64,000 nucleotides of DNA from WHSO01 sp963732875 (lineage in GTDB: Bacteria; Pseudomonadota; Alphaproteobacteria; SMXQ01), in NCBI GenBank assembly GCA_963732875.1, contig CAVTBD010000002.1, positions 1,922,001 to 1,986,000 of the forward strand, in the 5' to 3' direction. A program made the translations under genes and the position numbers. Of this stretch, positions 26,918-35,243 are shown in pieces. Every line of letters starts with the position of its first letter. The stretch's first letter is position 1. The notes beneath the pieces are model-generated. The model saw only the letters and a list, made by a program, of their open reading frames with translations. It searched no databases and was not told the origin of the DNA.

Positions 26918-28033
26918 CTATGCCTCAAGCTTCTGCCCCTCTCGCAGCTGGCTCGCATCGAACGCGATAAGGATATCCTCGTATCCGCGGGTTACTCCCA
27001 CCGGGTCGTGTCCGCGTTCCAGGGCGGCAAGAGCTTCTTTCAGCATGCGGCGGAACATGGCTACTCCCCGATCAGAGGTGCCCAAAACCTCCTTCGTTCG
27101 GTCCGCTATCAGGCCTTGGCTCTCCTGTGCAGCTCTGTCCTGCTCCCTATTGGGCAACCCCCAGAAGCCGTCCTCCACCCGCTCGTAGACGCCTCTCTCA
27201 TGGGTCAAAAGGCCCTTAGTCGCCACTGTTGGCATAGCACCGGCTGCATCATGCGCTCGGATGTAAAACGTCCAGGTTTCTGTGTCGCTAATCGGGACTC
27301 TTATATGCATATTTTGGCTATTGCGCTCGCCCACCCGGGCACCAAAATAGCGGTTGCTCGTCGGGAAGACGAAGTGAGAAACCTTTCCAGCGCCCCCATC
27401 GACACTGTATTCGGCGCGAATCCCGTAGGGTGTCTCGGTCCACTCAATATCTGCCCGCTTAAATGCTAGTTCGGGGTAGCCAGCTGCATGCAGGATCGTG
27501 GCATGCAGTTGGTCCACGGTGTTTTCCGCACGCTGCAGCCAATTGCAATGATCCTGAACGGCACCCACGGTGCGGTCTAGACCGTCGAGGTAAAGCAGAT
27601 CGTAGCGTGGGAAATCCGGTGCGGGGCTTGGGCCTATGTATGCGAAGACAAGGCCCGCAATTTCACGCGTCGGATAGGCGCCGATTCGAACGACAGTTTT
27701 TAAAGGCGTATCCGCCGGCTCCGCGGGCATATCAAGACAGCGCCCGTCTGGTGCGAATTTCCAGCCGTGATAGCAACAGCGAATTCCATCATCTTCTACG
27801 CGCCCAAGCGCAAGTGAAGCACCGCGATGGGGACAGACGCGATCGAGCAGCGCTGGAGATCCATCCTGGGTTCGGAAGAGGATGAGTTCGTCTCCCATAA
27901 GGCGTACGGGAACGGGCTTGTCTTTAAGTTGTTCGGTAAACCAGACCGGCCACCAATAGCGCCGCAGTAACTCGCCCATGGGCGTGCCCCGCCCAACGCG
28001 CGTCAGTCGATCATTCTCTTCAGGGGACATCAT
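26918..28033 (-). CDS. Rieske non-haem iron oxygenase, phthalate-dioxygenase-like
   Basis: Single-component-type oxygenase subunit, 371 residues. The Rieske cluster ligands are CPHRGASL and CCYHGWKF near residues 70-95, and the mononuclear iron His pair is in NTVDQLHATILH near residue 185. Sequence character (RYWWPVWFTEQL, the PVPVRLMGDELILFR strand) resembles the phthalate 4,5-dioxygenase/demethylase group. The start at 28033 follows GGAG. It is the last gene of the leftward cluster and needs a reductase, which is not in the window. Likely hydroxylates or demethylates an aromatic acid. Confidence 0.88.
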   Translation of the reverse strand: MMSPEENDRLTRVGRGTPMGELLRRYWWPVWFTEQLKDKPVPVRLMGDELILFRTQDGSPALLDRVCPHRGASLALGRVEDDGIRCCYHGWKFAPDGRCLDMPAEPADTPLKTVVRIGAYPTREIAGLVFAYIGPSPAPDFPRYDLLYLDGLDRTVGAVQDHCNWLQRAENTVDQLHATILHAAGYPELAFKRADIEWTETPYGIRAEYSVDGGAGKVSHFVFPTSNRYFGARVGERNSQNMHIRVPISDTETWTFYIRAHDAAGAMPTVATKGLLTHERGVYERVEDGFWGLPNREQDRAAQESQGLIADRTKEVLGTSDRGVAMFRRMLKEALAALERGHDPVGVTRGYEDILIAFDASQLREGQKLEA

Positions 28034-28097
28034 GTGTTTTCTCCGCGTATCCGGGAGTGACTCCCAACTACTTGATCCACCGCGACATGCATTGTCT

Positions 28098-29861
28098 TCA
28101 GGAGTGCTGCAACCTGGCTCCTCGTCGAAATCCGAAAAACCTGAGTCCAACTGTTACGATTAACAGCCCAACAATGAGCATCGTACCAATGGCACCGACG
28201 GTTTCGATCTCTCCGCCGTCCCACATATTCCAAATTAATACCGCGAGCACTTGATGGTCTGAGCCTTGATAAAGAATCAACGGCTTTCCAGCCTCACGCA
28301 CCGCTTGGAGCATGCACCATACCCAGACACCAATGAAGGTCGGCATCATTAAAGGGTAGAAAATCCGCCACATCGTCCGCCAGTGGGGCGCCCCGGAAAC
28401 GTGCGCCGCCTCTTCCAGGTCCTTGTGAATTTGCATAATTGCAGCATTCATAGACCGGGTTCCGTAGGCCACGAACCCCACGATGAAGGCGATCGAGATC
28501 GCCAGAATGCCGCCTTCAATATGGATGCCCCATCCGGCCAACTTCAAAAACACCCACAGGAAAGCCAATGCCATCACGATGCCCGGAATGGCGTGCGGCA
28601 CGAAGGCGAGCTGATCGAGGATCCGGCGCCCCCAAAAATGGGAGCGAACAACAACGAGCGAAATTAGGAAGGAAATGAGGACGGTCGCCGTGGCAGTGAT
28701 ACCCACCATGTAGACGGTGTTCTCAACCACATGACCGATCGATGGCGTATTCCATATCGTTACGTAGTTATCCAACGTCATCATGTGGAAGGCTGCCATG
28801 CTTGGCACTTGCACATACGGCAACAGAGATACAAACAGCAAAACGAAAAACGGTAGGATTATCGAGAACAGAAGAAAGGCGAGTACCAAAATAAATGCCG
28901 CCCAGCGCCAGCGACCAAGGTTGACCTCACGCGGCCGGTAACCCTTCCCGGTGATAATCGTAAAGCGCTCGGACTTTGAAATAATCCTGGCGTAGAACCA
29001 GGTCGCCGCAATAGCGATCACGACGTATATCATGGCGAGCGCATTTGCTTGGCCGTACGCAGGTATCGAAACAACAGAATGGAGAATCGTGTAGATCTTG
29101 GTGGAGAAAACGAAAATATTCGCAGGCAGGCCCAAGATGCCAGGTACTTCAAAGACTTCCAGTGCCGTCATTGCTTGGTAGATCACCACGGCGATAAGCC
29201 CCGGCAGCATAAGGCGCAGAGTTACCTTACCTAATGTCGAGCGAGGGCTTGCACCTGACATCGCAGCAGCCTCCTCCAGCATCGGATCCATGGAGCGCAG
29301 GAGAGGCACCAACATTAGGAATGCGGTGGGGACGAGCCTCAGGCCCTCAACAAATATCATCCCACCGATAGAATAGACATTAATCGGGCCAAGCCCGATT
29401 TGCGCGATAGCTTTATTAAAGAAGCCAATGTTCGGTGACAGCAAAAGCACATATGCCATCGCCTGCAACATGCCCGGCATAGCGAGCGTCATCGGAATCC
29501 CAGCGTAAATCCACATCTTGCCGGGGATATTCGTTCTTTCTACGAGCCACGCTAGCCCGCATGCGATTCCAATGCCGAACGATGTCGCACCGCCGACGTA
29601 GAGAAAGGTGTTGTAAAATAGTTGATACGTTTCCGGATCTGACCAGACCTTCGTGTAATTCCGGAGGGACAAGCTCTCTAAGTTGAGGTCTGTCGGCAGA
29701 TCAGCGGTGGAAAAGCTGCCAAGAACCAAAAAAATTACGGGAATCAGTATCGCGAACGACACCAGGACAAAAATCGCCCAGTGCCATGGCTCTCCACCGA
29801 AGGAGCCCAGACGCATTAAACGCCCCTTCCCGGCCGCCGGTTGTGCGATGACTGCGGTCAT
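28098..29861 (-). CDS. ABC transporter permease, two fused permease domains (FbpB-like)
   Basis: A 587-residue inner-membrane protein with about 12 helices in two halves. Each half has the EAA loop that contacts the ATPase: EEAAAMSGASPRSTLGKVTLRLMLPG near residue 205 and EEAAHVSGAPHWRTMWRIFYPLMMP near residue 495 (each shown only in part as key positions E-A-A...G). Fused permeases of this kind serve iron(III), thiamine or polyamine-type importers. The binding protein is encoded upstream, but no ATPase gene is found in the window. It probably imports the aromatic substrate or a metal (inference). Confidence 0.87.
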   Translation of the reverse strand: MTAVIAQPAAGKGRLMRLGSFGGEPWHWAIFVLVSFAILIPVIFLVLGSFSTADLPTDLNLESLSLRNYTKVWSDPETYQLFYNTFLYVGGATSFGIGIACGLAWLVERTNIPGKMWIYAGIPMTLAMPGMLQAMAYVLLLSPNIGFFNKAIAQIGLGPINVYSIGGMIFVEGLRLVPTAFLMLVPLLRSMDPMLEEAAAMSGASPRSTLGKVTLRLMLPGLIAVVIYQAMTALEVFEVPGILGLPANIFVFSTKIYTILHSVVSIPAYGQANALAMIYVVIAIAATWFYARIISKSERFTIITGKGYRPREVNLGRWRWAAFILVLAFLLFSIILPFFVLLFVSLLPYVQVPSMAAFHMMTLDNYVTIWNTPSIGHVVENTVYMVGITATATVLISFLISLVVVRSHFWGRRILDQLAFVPHAIPGIVMALAFLWVFLKLAGWGIHIEGGILAISIAFIVGFVAYGTRSMNAAIMQIHKDLEEAAHVSGAPHWRTMWRIFYPLMMPTFIGVWVWCMLQAVREAGKPLILYQGSDHQVLAVLIWNMWDGGEIETVGAIGTMLIVGLLIVTVGLRFFGFRRGARLQHS

Positions 29862-29885
29862 TTTGCTTCTCTGCTACGGGGCGAG

Positions 29886-29921
29886 GACCTCGCTCTCCAC
29901 CTTTTTCCGGAGAGCGAGGTC
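29886..29921 (-). promoter_or_regulatory. Intercistronic hairpin between binding-protein and permease genes
   Basis: A perfect 13-bp stem, GACCTCGCTCTCC (29886-29898) and GGAGAGCGAGGTC (29909-29921), with a 10-base loop, fills the 77-base gap. No T-run follows on the minus strand. Such structures after binding-protein genes typically protect the upstream mRNA and raise receptor expression over permease. Confidence 0.65.
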
Positions 29922-29938
29922 TGCACCATGCCAGAAAT

Positions 29939-31063
29939 TCAACGGCCCGTTTTCTTCCAGTGTTTGTCCCACATGGATTCGAGCTCCTTCAAATTATCCA
30001 GATCTTCCCATGCGGCTTTCCGTCCCAGCACCTTGTCGGAGAACGGAATCAATTCCGGGAGCTGCAGATCTTTATGAGAAGGAGGGGTTCCCTCGGCAGC
30101 AGCTTGTGCAATTTGTCCTTCCCGGCTCAAGAGCCAGTTGGCCCAGACCTTTGCTGCAGCTTCGTGTGGGCTACCCTTAAAAACAGCAACTCGGGAAACG
30201 GCATGAGGGACAGGTTCCGGGCAGTGCCAACCAACCGGCGCGCCTTTCTCCTGATAAGATTTGACCCGAGCCGGCGCAGCGGGGATCGCGGCTTGAAATT
30301 CTCCAGCCACGACCAGGCTTATCATCGCCGTCAGCCCCTCCTTGCGGAGCTGCGGCTTGACCTGACTGAAGAACTTGGAAATGTAGTCTTCGACCCACGG
30401 CTTACCTTTGGCACTCCAAAGCATCAAAAGCCAAAGCTGCGGCCGGTTGGCCACACCTATCTTTCGCCCGTGCCAACGGGGATTCGTAATGATGTCTTCC
30501 CAGGTCTTCGGAAGATCGGCAGGCTTCACGAGATTCGTGTTGTAGGCCATGCACCAGAAGCGGAGGCGAATGGCCGCCCACTCACCGTGAGGATCATTAC
30601 CGCCTACTTGCTGCCCGAAGCTTGGAAGGCCCTTCAGATTGGCTAAGGCGTGTTCTTTTCGATAAAGAGTCCTGCTACCCCCGAACCCTGTAACGATATC
30701 GGTGATGTACTGCCCTTCCTTGAAGGCGATCAGCGGTTTGATCGCACGCGCGTTATAAGCACGAGCGTAGGAGTACTTGACCTTGATTTTCGGATAACGT
30801 GCTTCGAAGGGTGCGTTTAGTTTAGAAAATTCCTTACGGTTCCACGAACCGGTGATGCGTACCGTTCCCTCTTTCTCCGCCTTCTCTAGAAGGCCTGAGG
30901 GTAACGCGAGCTCTTTGTCCAAGCCGTCGAGGATACTGGGCGACAGCTTGAGTTCCGTGAGATATTTCTGCATCGGGCCAGAGGGCTCGGCGCCGAAGGC
31001 ACTTATGGGCCCCAACGCCACAATAAGTGCGGATGCCCCCATTAACGCTAAAGTCTTCTTCAT
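29939..31063 (-). CDS. ABC transporter solute-binding protein
   Basis: Periplasmic receptor of 374 residues with a Sec signal peptide (MKKTLALMGASALIVALGPI, cleavage near AFGAEP). The region EKEGTVRITGSWNRKEFSKL and the later TDIVTGFGG and SREGQIAQAAAEGTPP segments fit the type 2 receptors that pair with Fbp/Pot-like permeases. AAGGAGG stands before the ATG at 31063. It is the partner of the fused permease 77 bases downstream. The ligand is unknown. Confidence 0.87.
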   Translation of the reverse strand: MKKTLALMGASALIVALGPISAFGAEPSGPMQKYLTELKLSPSILDGLDKELALPSGLLEKAEKEGTVRITGSWNRKEFSKLNAPFEARYPKIKVKYSYARAYNARAIKPLIAFKEGQYITDIVTGFGGSRTLYRKEHALANLKGLPSFGQQVGGNDPHGEWAAIRLRFWCMAYNTNLVKPADLPKTWEDIITNPRWHGRKIGVANRPQLWLLMLWSAKGKPWVEDYISKFFSQVKPQLRKEGLTAMISLVVAGEFQAAIPAAPARVKSYQEKGAPVGWHCPEPVPHAVSRVAVFKGSPHEAAAKVWANWLLSREGQIAQAAAEGTPPSHKDLQLPELIPFSDKVLGRKAAWEDLDNLKELESMWDKHWKKTGR

Positions 31064-31107
31064 TTTAATGCCTCCTTGTTTTTGGTTCTCGCTTGCTGCG
31101 CCCATGC

Positions 31108-32331
31108 CTAGGACGGAGAAACCGCAAGTTCCTGAGGGAAGGTCCCTAAGCGCTCGGTACCGTTCTTACGAACGACAACAGTGTCACCCCAGCAGCACGT
31201 ATGGGTGCGCTTGTTGCCTTCAAATAGCTCCGCCGCCGGCTTTAAAATGAAGACCATATTTTGAGCCAGGCGCGCATCGAGGTCCTTAGGATTACGCGAA
31301 CTGTTCGTAATGATCGGGCCATCGTCTCCGGCGCCACGACCGTGCAATGTAAGTGAACATACGGCGTGGGCTGCGGGGCCGCTCTTCGGACGCGCGCGCT
31401 CGCCGACACGCTCTACAAGTTCATTGATCTCCTTGACTGAGATTCCCGGCTTAAGCGCCTCCATGACACCGTTGAAGACGTGGCTCTGAACTTTGAAAAG
31501 CTCCTTGTGAACAGGGTCTATCTCAGCCACAAAGACCGGCTGCACGATTTGCGAGCGGTACCCGATCCATGACGCCTCGAGCTCATCGATAATGAGATCA
31601 CCACGCTCGAGATTCCGAAACATCGGACGCGTCAACGTCCTCACCGGGTTTTTCCCCGACAACCAATGTTGATGCACGGGAATTTCCGAACCGTGCTTCA
31701 TCATCGCGTACATAGCGGCGGCCCAGACCTCCCAATCGCTCGCGCCGATGCGCGCGTGCTCGATCTTGGCTTCGACGCCCTTCTCGATAATTTGGGTCGA
31801 TTTACGCAGGACTTCGACCTCCTCGTCGCTCTTCACGAGCCGGACTTCGTCAAGGATTGGCGTCGCGTCCACAAATTCGGCACGCGGAAACGTCTCGCGC
31901 ATCGCGACCCAAAAGCCGTGGAGAATAGTGCCCTCGGGCGTCCGGGTTCCCGCTCCCAGGCCGGCAATTCCGATTCTGGCGTCGTCCACCTTCAGCTCCT
32001 TGAGGCGCTCGACCGTAGCGCGGCCATAGGCTCGTCGGGCTTCACGAACGTCGTTCGTCCACTCCTGGACGCACGGCCAACGCGGGGCTGCTGAGGTCGC
32101 GACGGCCGTGACCTCGCCCTCCAGTGGGAACACGACGGCTATATCGGCGTCACCGCCACCGCCAACGTGGCTGAGATAGCGCGCATTCGCCTGAAAGTCG
32201 GTTGAATGTCCGGTATTGTTGGGCACGACGATGACGTCGATTTTCTGCTCGCGCATCAGTTTGCGCACTGCCGCCCAACGCCGATCCCGCTCACTGAGCG
32301 AGAATCGGGGATAAGGGTAAAGCTCCGCCAC
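31108..32331 (-). CDS. M24 (creatinase/prolidase-fold) protein lacking most metal ligands
   Basis: A 407-residue pita-bread fold protein. The N-domain has FQANARYLSHVGGGGDADIAV, and the C-domain has GDLIIDELEASWIGYRSQ, where the second metal Asp of true M24 peptidases (usually SDxTR) is Gln. The His region SLTLHGRG is kept. The Glu of xEPG reads LKPA, and the final Glu of RxED reads WGDT. It is therefore probably not a dinuclear metallopeptidase but a creatinase-like hydrolase or binding protein. It lies in operon with the ABC and oxygenase genes. Confidence 0.83.
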   Translation of the reverse strand: MAELYPYPRFSLSERDRRWAAVRKLMREQKIDVIVVPNNTGHSTDFQANARYLSHVGGGGDADIAVVFPLEGEVTAVATSAAPRWPCVQEWTNDVREARRAYGRATVERLKELKVDDARIGIAGLGAGTRTPEGTILHGFWVAMRETFPRAEFVDATPILDEVRLVKSDEEVEVLRKSTQIIEKGVEAKIEHARIGASDWEVWAAAMYAMMKHGSEIPVHQHWLSGKNPVRTLTRPMFRNLERGDLIIDELEASWIGYRSQIVQPVFVAEIDPVHKELFKVQSHVFNGVMEALKPGISVKEINELVERVGERARPKSGPAAHAVCSLTLHGRGAGDDGPIITNSSRNPKDLDARLAQNMVFILKPAAELFEGNKRTHTCCWGDTVVVRKNGTERLGTFPQELAVSPS

Positions 32332-32394
32332 TTCCTACCTCCCTGTTTTGGACCAACGGTCCTTGTTTTCCTGCGGCACCCCTAGGGTCACATG

Positions 32395-33339
32395 CTAGCG
32401 ACCGCGCAACGCACAAATTTCGAGGAAATTTCCCCCCGTATCTTTGAAGTAGAGCGATGCGGCGAGAGGGGCATCCGCAGGGTGCTCAACTGGTCCATGA
32501 AATGCGCGACCAGCCGCCGATAGCGCCTCAGCCGCCTTGTCAATTGCGCTTCGTGGGGCCGCCAACAACATCCGTGGCGCCCCCCATAGCTCGTCTTCTG
32601 GAGGCTCTTGCTCGTGCTTCGTGGCGAGGTAGACCCCCAACACTCCGTCCCCGACACGGAAGTAAATTTGCATATTGGTCCGGGGGATCTCATTCTGCCC
32701 CCCCATTGGCATATAGAGCTTGTCGTTGCGCCGTGTGCCGGGCGCCATGTCGTCCTCACCTCGGGCCCATACGCGCGCACGCGCATGGTCAGCCGTGCGC
32801 AATCCGAAGCGGCTTTCGACGGGTAACATAAGGATGCGACGATAGAACTCCTCGCCCCACATCATATCCGGGACCTGCACCGCGACATGATCGATGCCAG
32901 TGACGTGGTCGCCCTGTGACCTACCATCAACGACGATCTGGATCCGATTGCCATCGAGATCGAGGAAATAGAATCGGTCGTTCTGTTCGGCTTCCCGGTC
33001 CTCCCGGTAGCCAAAAATGGTGATGCCGTCCGCTTTTAGGCGCTTCCGAATCGCTTCTCGCCCCGCCGCGCTTGTGCGGTAGGCCCGATGTACACCGGAT
33101 GCTGAGAAGTCGCGGCCGGCTTCCGCACGAGCAAGAGCGATTAAACAGTTGGGCCCCGCGCTGATGAGCTCGTGAGGACCCAAGGCAGGCAAGATATCGC
33201 TGCCGATGGCCGCAAAACCAAGGATACGACAGTAGAATTCACGCGCAGCGACAGGATCGGAAACCGCGATGACGAGGCCACAAAACCCGGAAAGATTCAA
33301 TTGCCCGTCCCGGGTGATATTACGTGACGCATCCATCAT
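32395..33339 (-). CDS. Two-domain VOC protein (extradiol-dioxygenase-like)
   Basis: A 314-residue vicinal-oxygen-chelate protein with two modules. The first begins SGFCGLVIAVSDPVAAREFYCRILG, and the second has TGIDHVAVQVPDMMWGEEFYRRILM with a terminal YFKDTGGNFLEICALRGR. The Ile-Asp-His and final Glu fit type I extradiol ring-cleavage or isomerase active sites in the second half. The start overlaps the stop of the upstream VOC gene. Probably opens or rearranges a dihydroxylated ring intermediate. Confidence 0.82.
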   Translation of the reverse strand: MMDASRNITRDGQLNLSGFCGLVIAVSDPVAAREFYCRILGFAAIGSDILPALGPHELISAGPNCLIALARAEAGRDFSASGVHRAYRTSAAGREAIRKRLKADGITIFGYREDREAEQNDRFYFLDLDGNRIQIVVDGRSQGDHVTGIDHVAVQVPDMMWGEEFYRRILMLPVESRFGLRTADHARARVWARGEDDMAPGTRRNDKLYMPMGGQNEIPRTNMQIYFRVGDGVLGVYLATKHEQEPPEDELWGAPRMLLAAPRSAIDKAAEALSAAGRAFHGPVEHPADAPLAASLYFKDTGGNFLEICALRGR

Positions 33340-33806
33340 TATCCCTCACCGACCCCGTCGACGACGTCGTACTTGGCATCTTCATCGCGCCGCCACAGGA
33401 ACTCGAGAAAATTGCCACTTGGGTCTTTGAGATAAATGGAAGCTCCGAAGGGCCCTTTCTCCGAATGGACGACGGGCCCGTCGAACTGGATATTGTGAGC
33501 CCCGAGGGTTTCCAGAAGTTCGTCAAATCGGGCTTGAGGTACGTAGAATGCGTGACGAAACCCGTGCGCCCCACGGTTCTGCGCGTCCTCGGGCATCGGC
33601 ATAAAGTCACGCGCGAGCATCAGGGCGATAAGGTAATCTTCGAGAATGATGGATTTGTGCAAGGAGCGACCTTTGATCACGTCCTCCGTAACGAAGTCGG
33701 TCGTGCTAACTGCACGAGCGCCAAGCACATCACAGTAAAAATCTTCTGCATCCTGAAGATCGTGGACGCATATGGCGCTATGGTTCAGTGACTGGATCTG
33801 GGCCAT
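33339..33806 (-). CDS. Single-domain VOC protein
   Basis: A 155-residue glyoxalase/dioxygenase-fold protein. QSLNHSAICVHDLQDAEDFYCDVLGA supplies the first metal His, FRHAFYVPQARFDELLETL the second, and YLKDPSGNFLEFLWRR the Glu. The ATG at 33806 follows AGGAGG. It sits between the two-domain VOC gene and the VOC-Rieske fusion gene. Its ligands look complete, so catalysis is plausible, but the substrate is unknown. Confidence 0.82.
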   Translation of the reverse strand: MAQIQSLNHSAICVHDLQDAEDFYCDVLGARAVSTTDFVTEDVIKGRSLHKSIILEDYLIALMLARDFMPMPEDAQNRGAHGFRHAFYVPQARFDELLETLGAHNIQFDGPVVHSEKGPFGASIYLKDPSGNFLEFLWRRDEDAKYDVVDGVGEG

Positions 33807-33820
33807 GGTCACACCTCCTC

Positions 33821-34687
33821 TTATGCCTTGCCGCCAGCTTCCGCATGCAGCTGGGGTGGCACGGAAAGATCCGCGCGATCGAATTTTTCACGGTGAATGA
33901 CTTCATCGGGATTGACGGTGATCGTGCCGTCTTCCGAGATACTCAGCGGATGGCTCCGCATCGGAGCCACATCGCGACAGTAGGTCGTATTTTCGCCGAG
34001 ACGGTTGAACGTCACGCCGTGCATCGGACAGTAGAAGTTCCAGTGCTCGGGTTTCCACGTGAGTAAGCCGTTCTTGTGCGTGCACCAGCGAGAATAGGCG
34101 ATGAAGCCTTCCTCAAGACGCACGACGAAAAACTTCCCCTTCACGAAACCCTTCACCGTACCGACGTCGTAGTCGCGGATGTTGCCGGCGGTCACCGGGC
34201 CGGTGTTCTCGACGATGATCTCGGTCGCTTCGGGGGTATGGGCCTGAATCTGGTAGCGATGGCCGTCGGGGTCGAAAATATCCATCGAGTATTCACCCCG
34301 GGGGCGAAACTGGGCGCGATTATCGCCAATCTCATATCCGTGCGCCTTGAAGCGTTCCTGGGCCGCCTTGAACTGCTCGGGCGTCAGCCAAATGGCGTGG
34401 TGTATGGATGAGCTATTGGGCCGGAACGGCACAATCTCGTGATCAACCTGAACGAGCAGGAAGCGATGAATGGTATTCATCGCCAACAATGTGTTCGGCC
34501 CAACCTCGTTAACAAGGTTCCGGCCGATTACATCAAAGCCAATGACGTCGCGATAGAATGCCTCTGAGCGGTCGAGGTCAGATACTTCTAACATCAGGTG
34601 GCTAAACCCGCGGATGGGCGCCGTCGACCCTTTCTGCTCACGAATTAGCCGGTCGCTCGTCCGGTCTCCAGGGCTGTTATGAACCAT
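33821..34687 (-). CDS. VOC domain fused to a Rieske [2Fe-2S] ferredoxin domain
   Basis: A 288-residue hybrid. Residues about 25-150 form a VOC domain (RGFSHLMLEVSDLDRSEAFY, SIHHAIWLTPEQFKAA, then YSMDIFDPDGHRYQIQAHTP). Residues about 180-265 form a Rieske ferredoxin with CTHKNGLL and FYCPMHGVTFN (Cys-x-His and Cys-x2-His). Ring-hydroxylating systems normally carry the ferredoxin as a separate gene, so this fusion probably supplies the electron carrier for the adjacent alpha-beta oxygenase while adding a ring-cleavage or binding module. The start at 34687 has a purine-rich leader. Confidence 0.85.
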   Translation of the reverse strand: MVHNSPGDRTSDRLIREQKGSTAPIRGFSHLMLEVSDLDRSEAFYRDVIGFDVIGRNLVNEVGPNTLLAMNTIHRFLLVQVDHEIVPFRPNSSSIHHAIWLTPEQFKAAQERFKAHGYEIGDNRAQFRPRGEYSMDIFDPDGHRYQIQAHTPEATEIIVENTGPVTAGNIRDYDVGTVKGFVKGKFFVVRLEEGFIAYSRWCTHKNGLLTWKPEHWNFYCPMHGVTFNRLGENTTYCRDVAPMRSHPLSISEDGTITVNPDEVIHREKFDRADLSVPPQLHAEAGGKA

Positions 34688-34721
34688 GCTCACCTTCCCC
34701 TCCGCCCATTGGGCGGACGTT

Positions 34722-35243
34722 CTATAAAATAAAGCTCACCGACCCCAGGTTACCGAGTTCTTCCGAGGCGAGAATTGCTTTGCGTTCTCGAATGCGGAGG
34801 CGATCGCCTTCGTGTCTCAATATGTGCCGGTAGAACCCGACGAACGGATAGGCGCGGCCATATCGACGAAATCGGTGACATATGAAATTCGCCGCGACGT
34901 GTATGAGATTGCCTTCGGTCTTCTCGATCCGAACATTCGAAATCATTCGGCAGGTTCGAGACTTTGGAGATTCGGCGTGGCAGTCCGCGCTCTTTATGCG
35001 CAATACCCGCTGCTCAATCCGCGTGCGATCATCGGCGATAAGAAAGAGGGATGTGCGAGGATCTCCCTCGGGACAATCATTTGACGGTATCAGGTACCGG
35101 GCATCCTCGGTTAGGAGCTCAAGCCACTCGTCAAGACGCCACTCGTCAAGGAGTTGTGCCTCAAAGTATAAAAAGTCCTCTACCTCCTCACGGGTCACGA
35201 GGGCGGCATCAGAACGGGCGGACAATACGGGATTCAGGCTCAT
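34722..35243 (-). CDS. Aromatic-ring-hydroxylating dioxygenase, beta subunit
   Basis: Small structural subunit of 173 residues with an NTF2-like fold. VTREEVEDFLYFEAQLLDEW, WLELLTEDARYLIPSNDCPEG and RTCRMISNVRIEKTEGNLI match the family. The start at 35243 follows GGAGGGG and overlaps the alpha-subunit stop by four bases, so the two are made stoichiometrically. It pairs with the following alpha subunit to form a two-component terminal oxygenase. Confidence 0.92.
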   Translation of the reverse strand: MSLNPVLSARSDAALVTREEVEDFLYFEAQLLDEWRLDEWLELLTEDARYLIPSNDCPEGDPRTSLFLIADDRTRIEQRVLRIKSADCHAESPKSRTCRMISNVRIEKTEGNLIHVAANFICHRFRRYGRAYPFVGFYRHILRHEGDRLRIRERKAILASEELGNLGSVSFIL

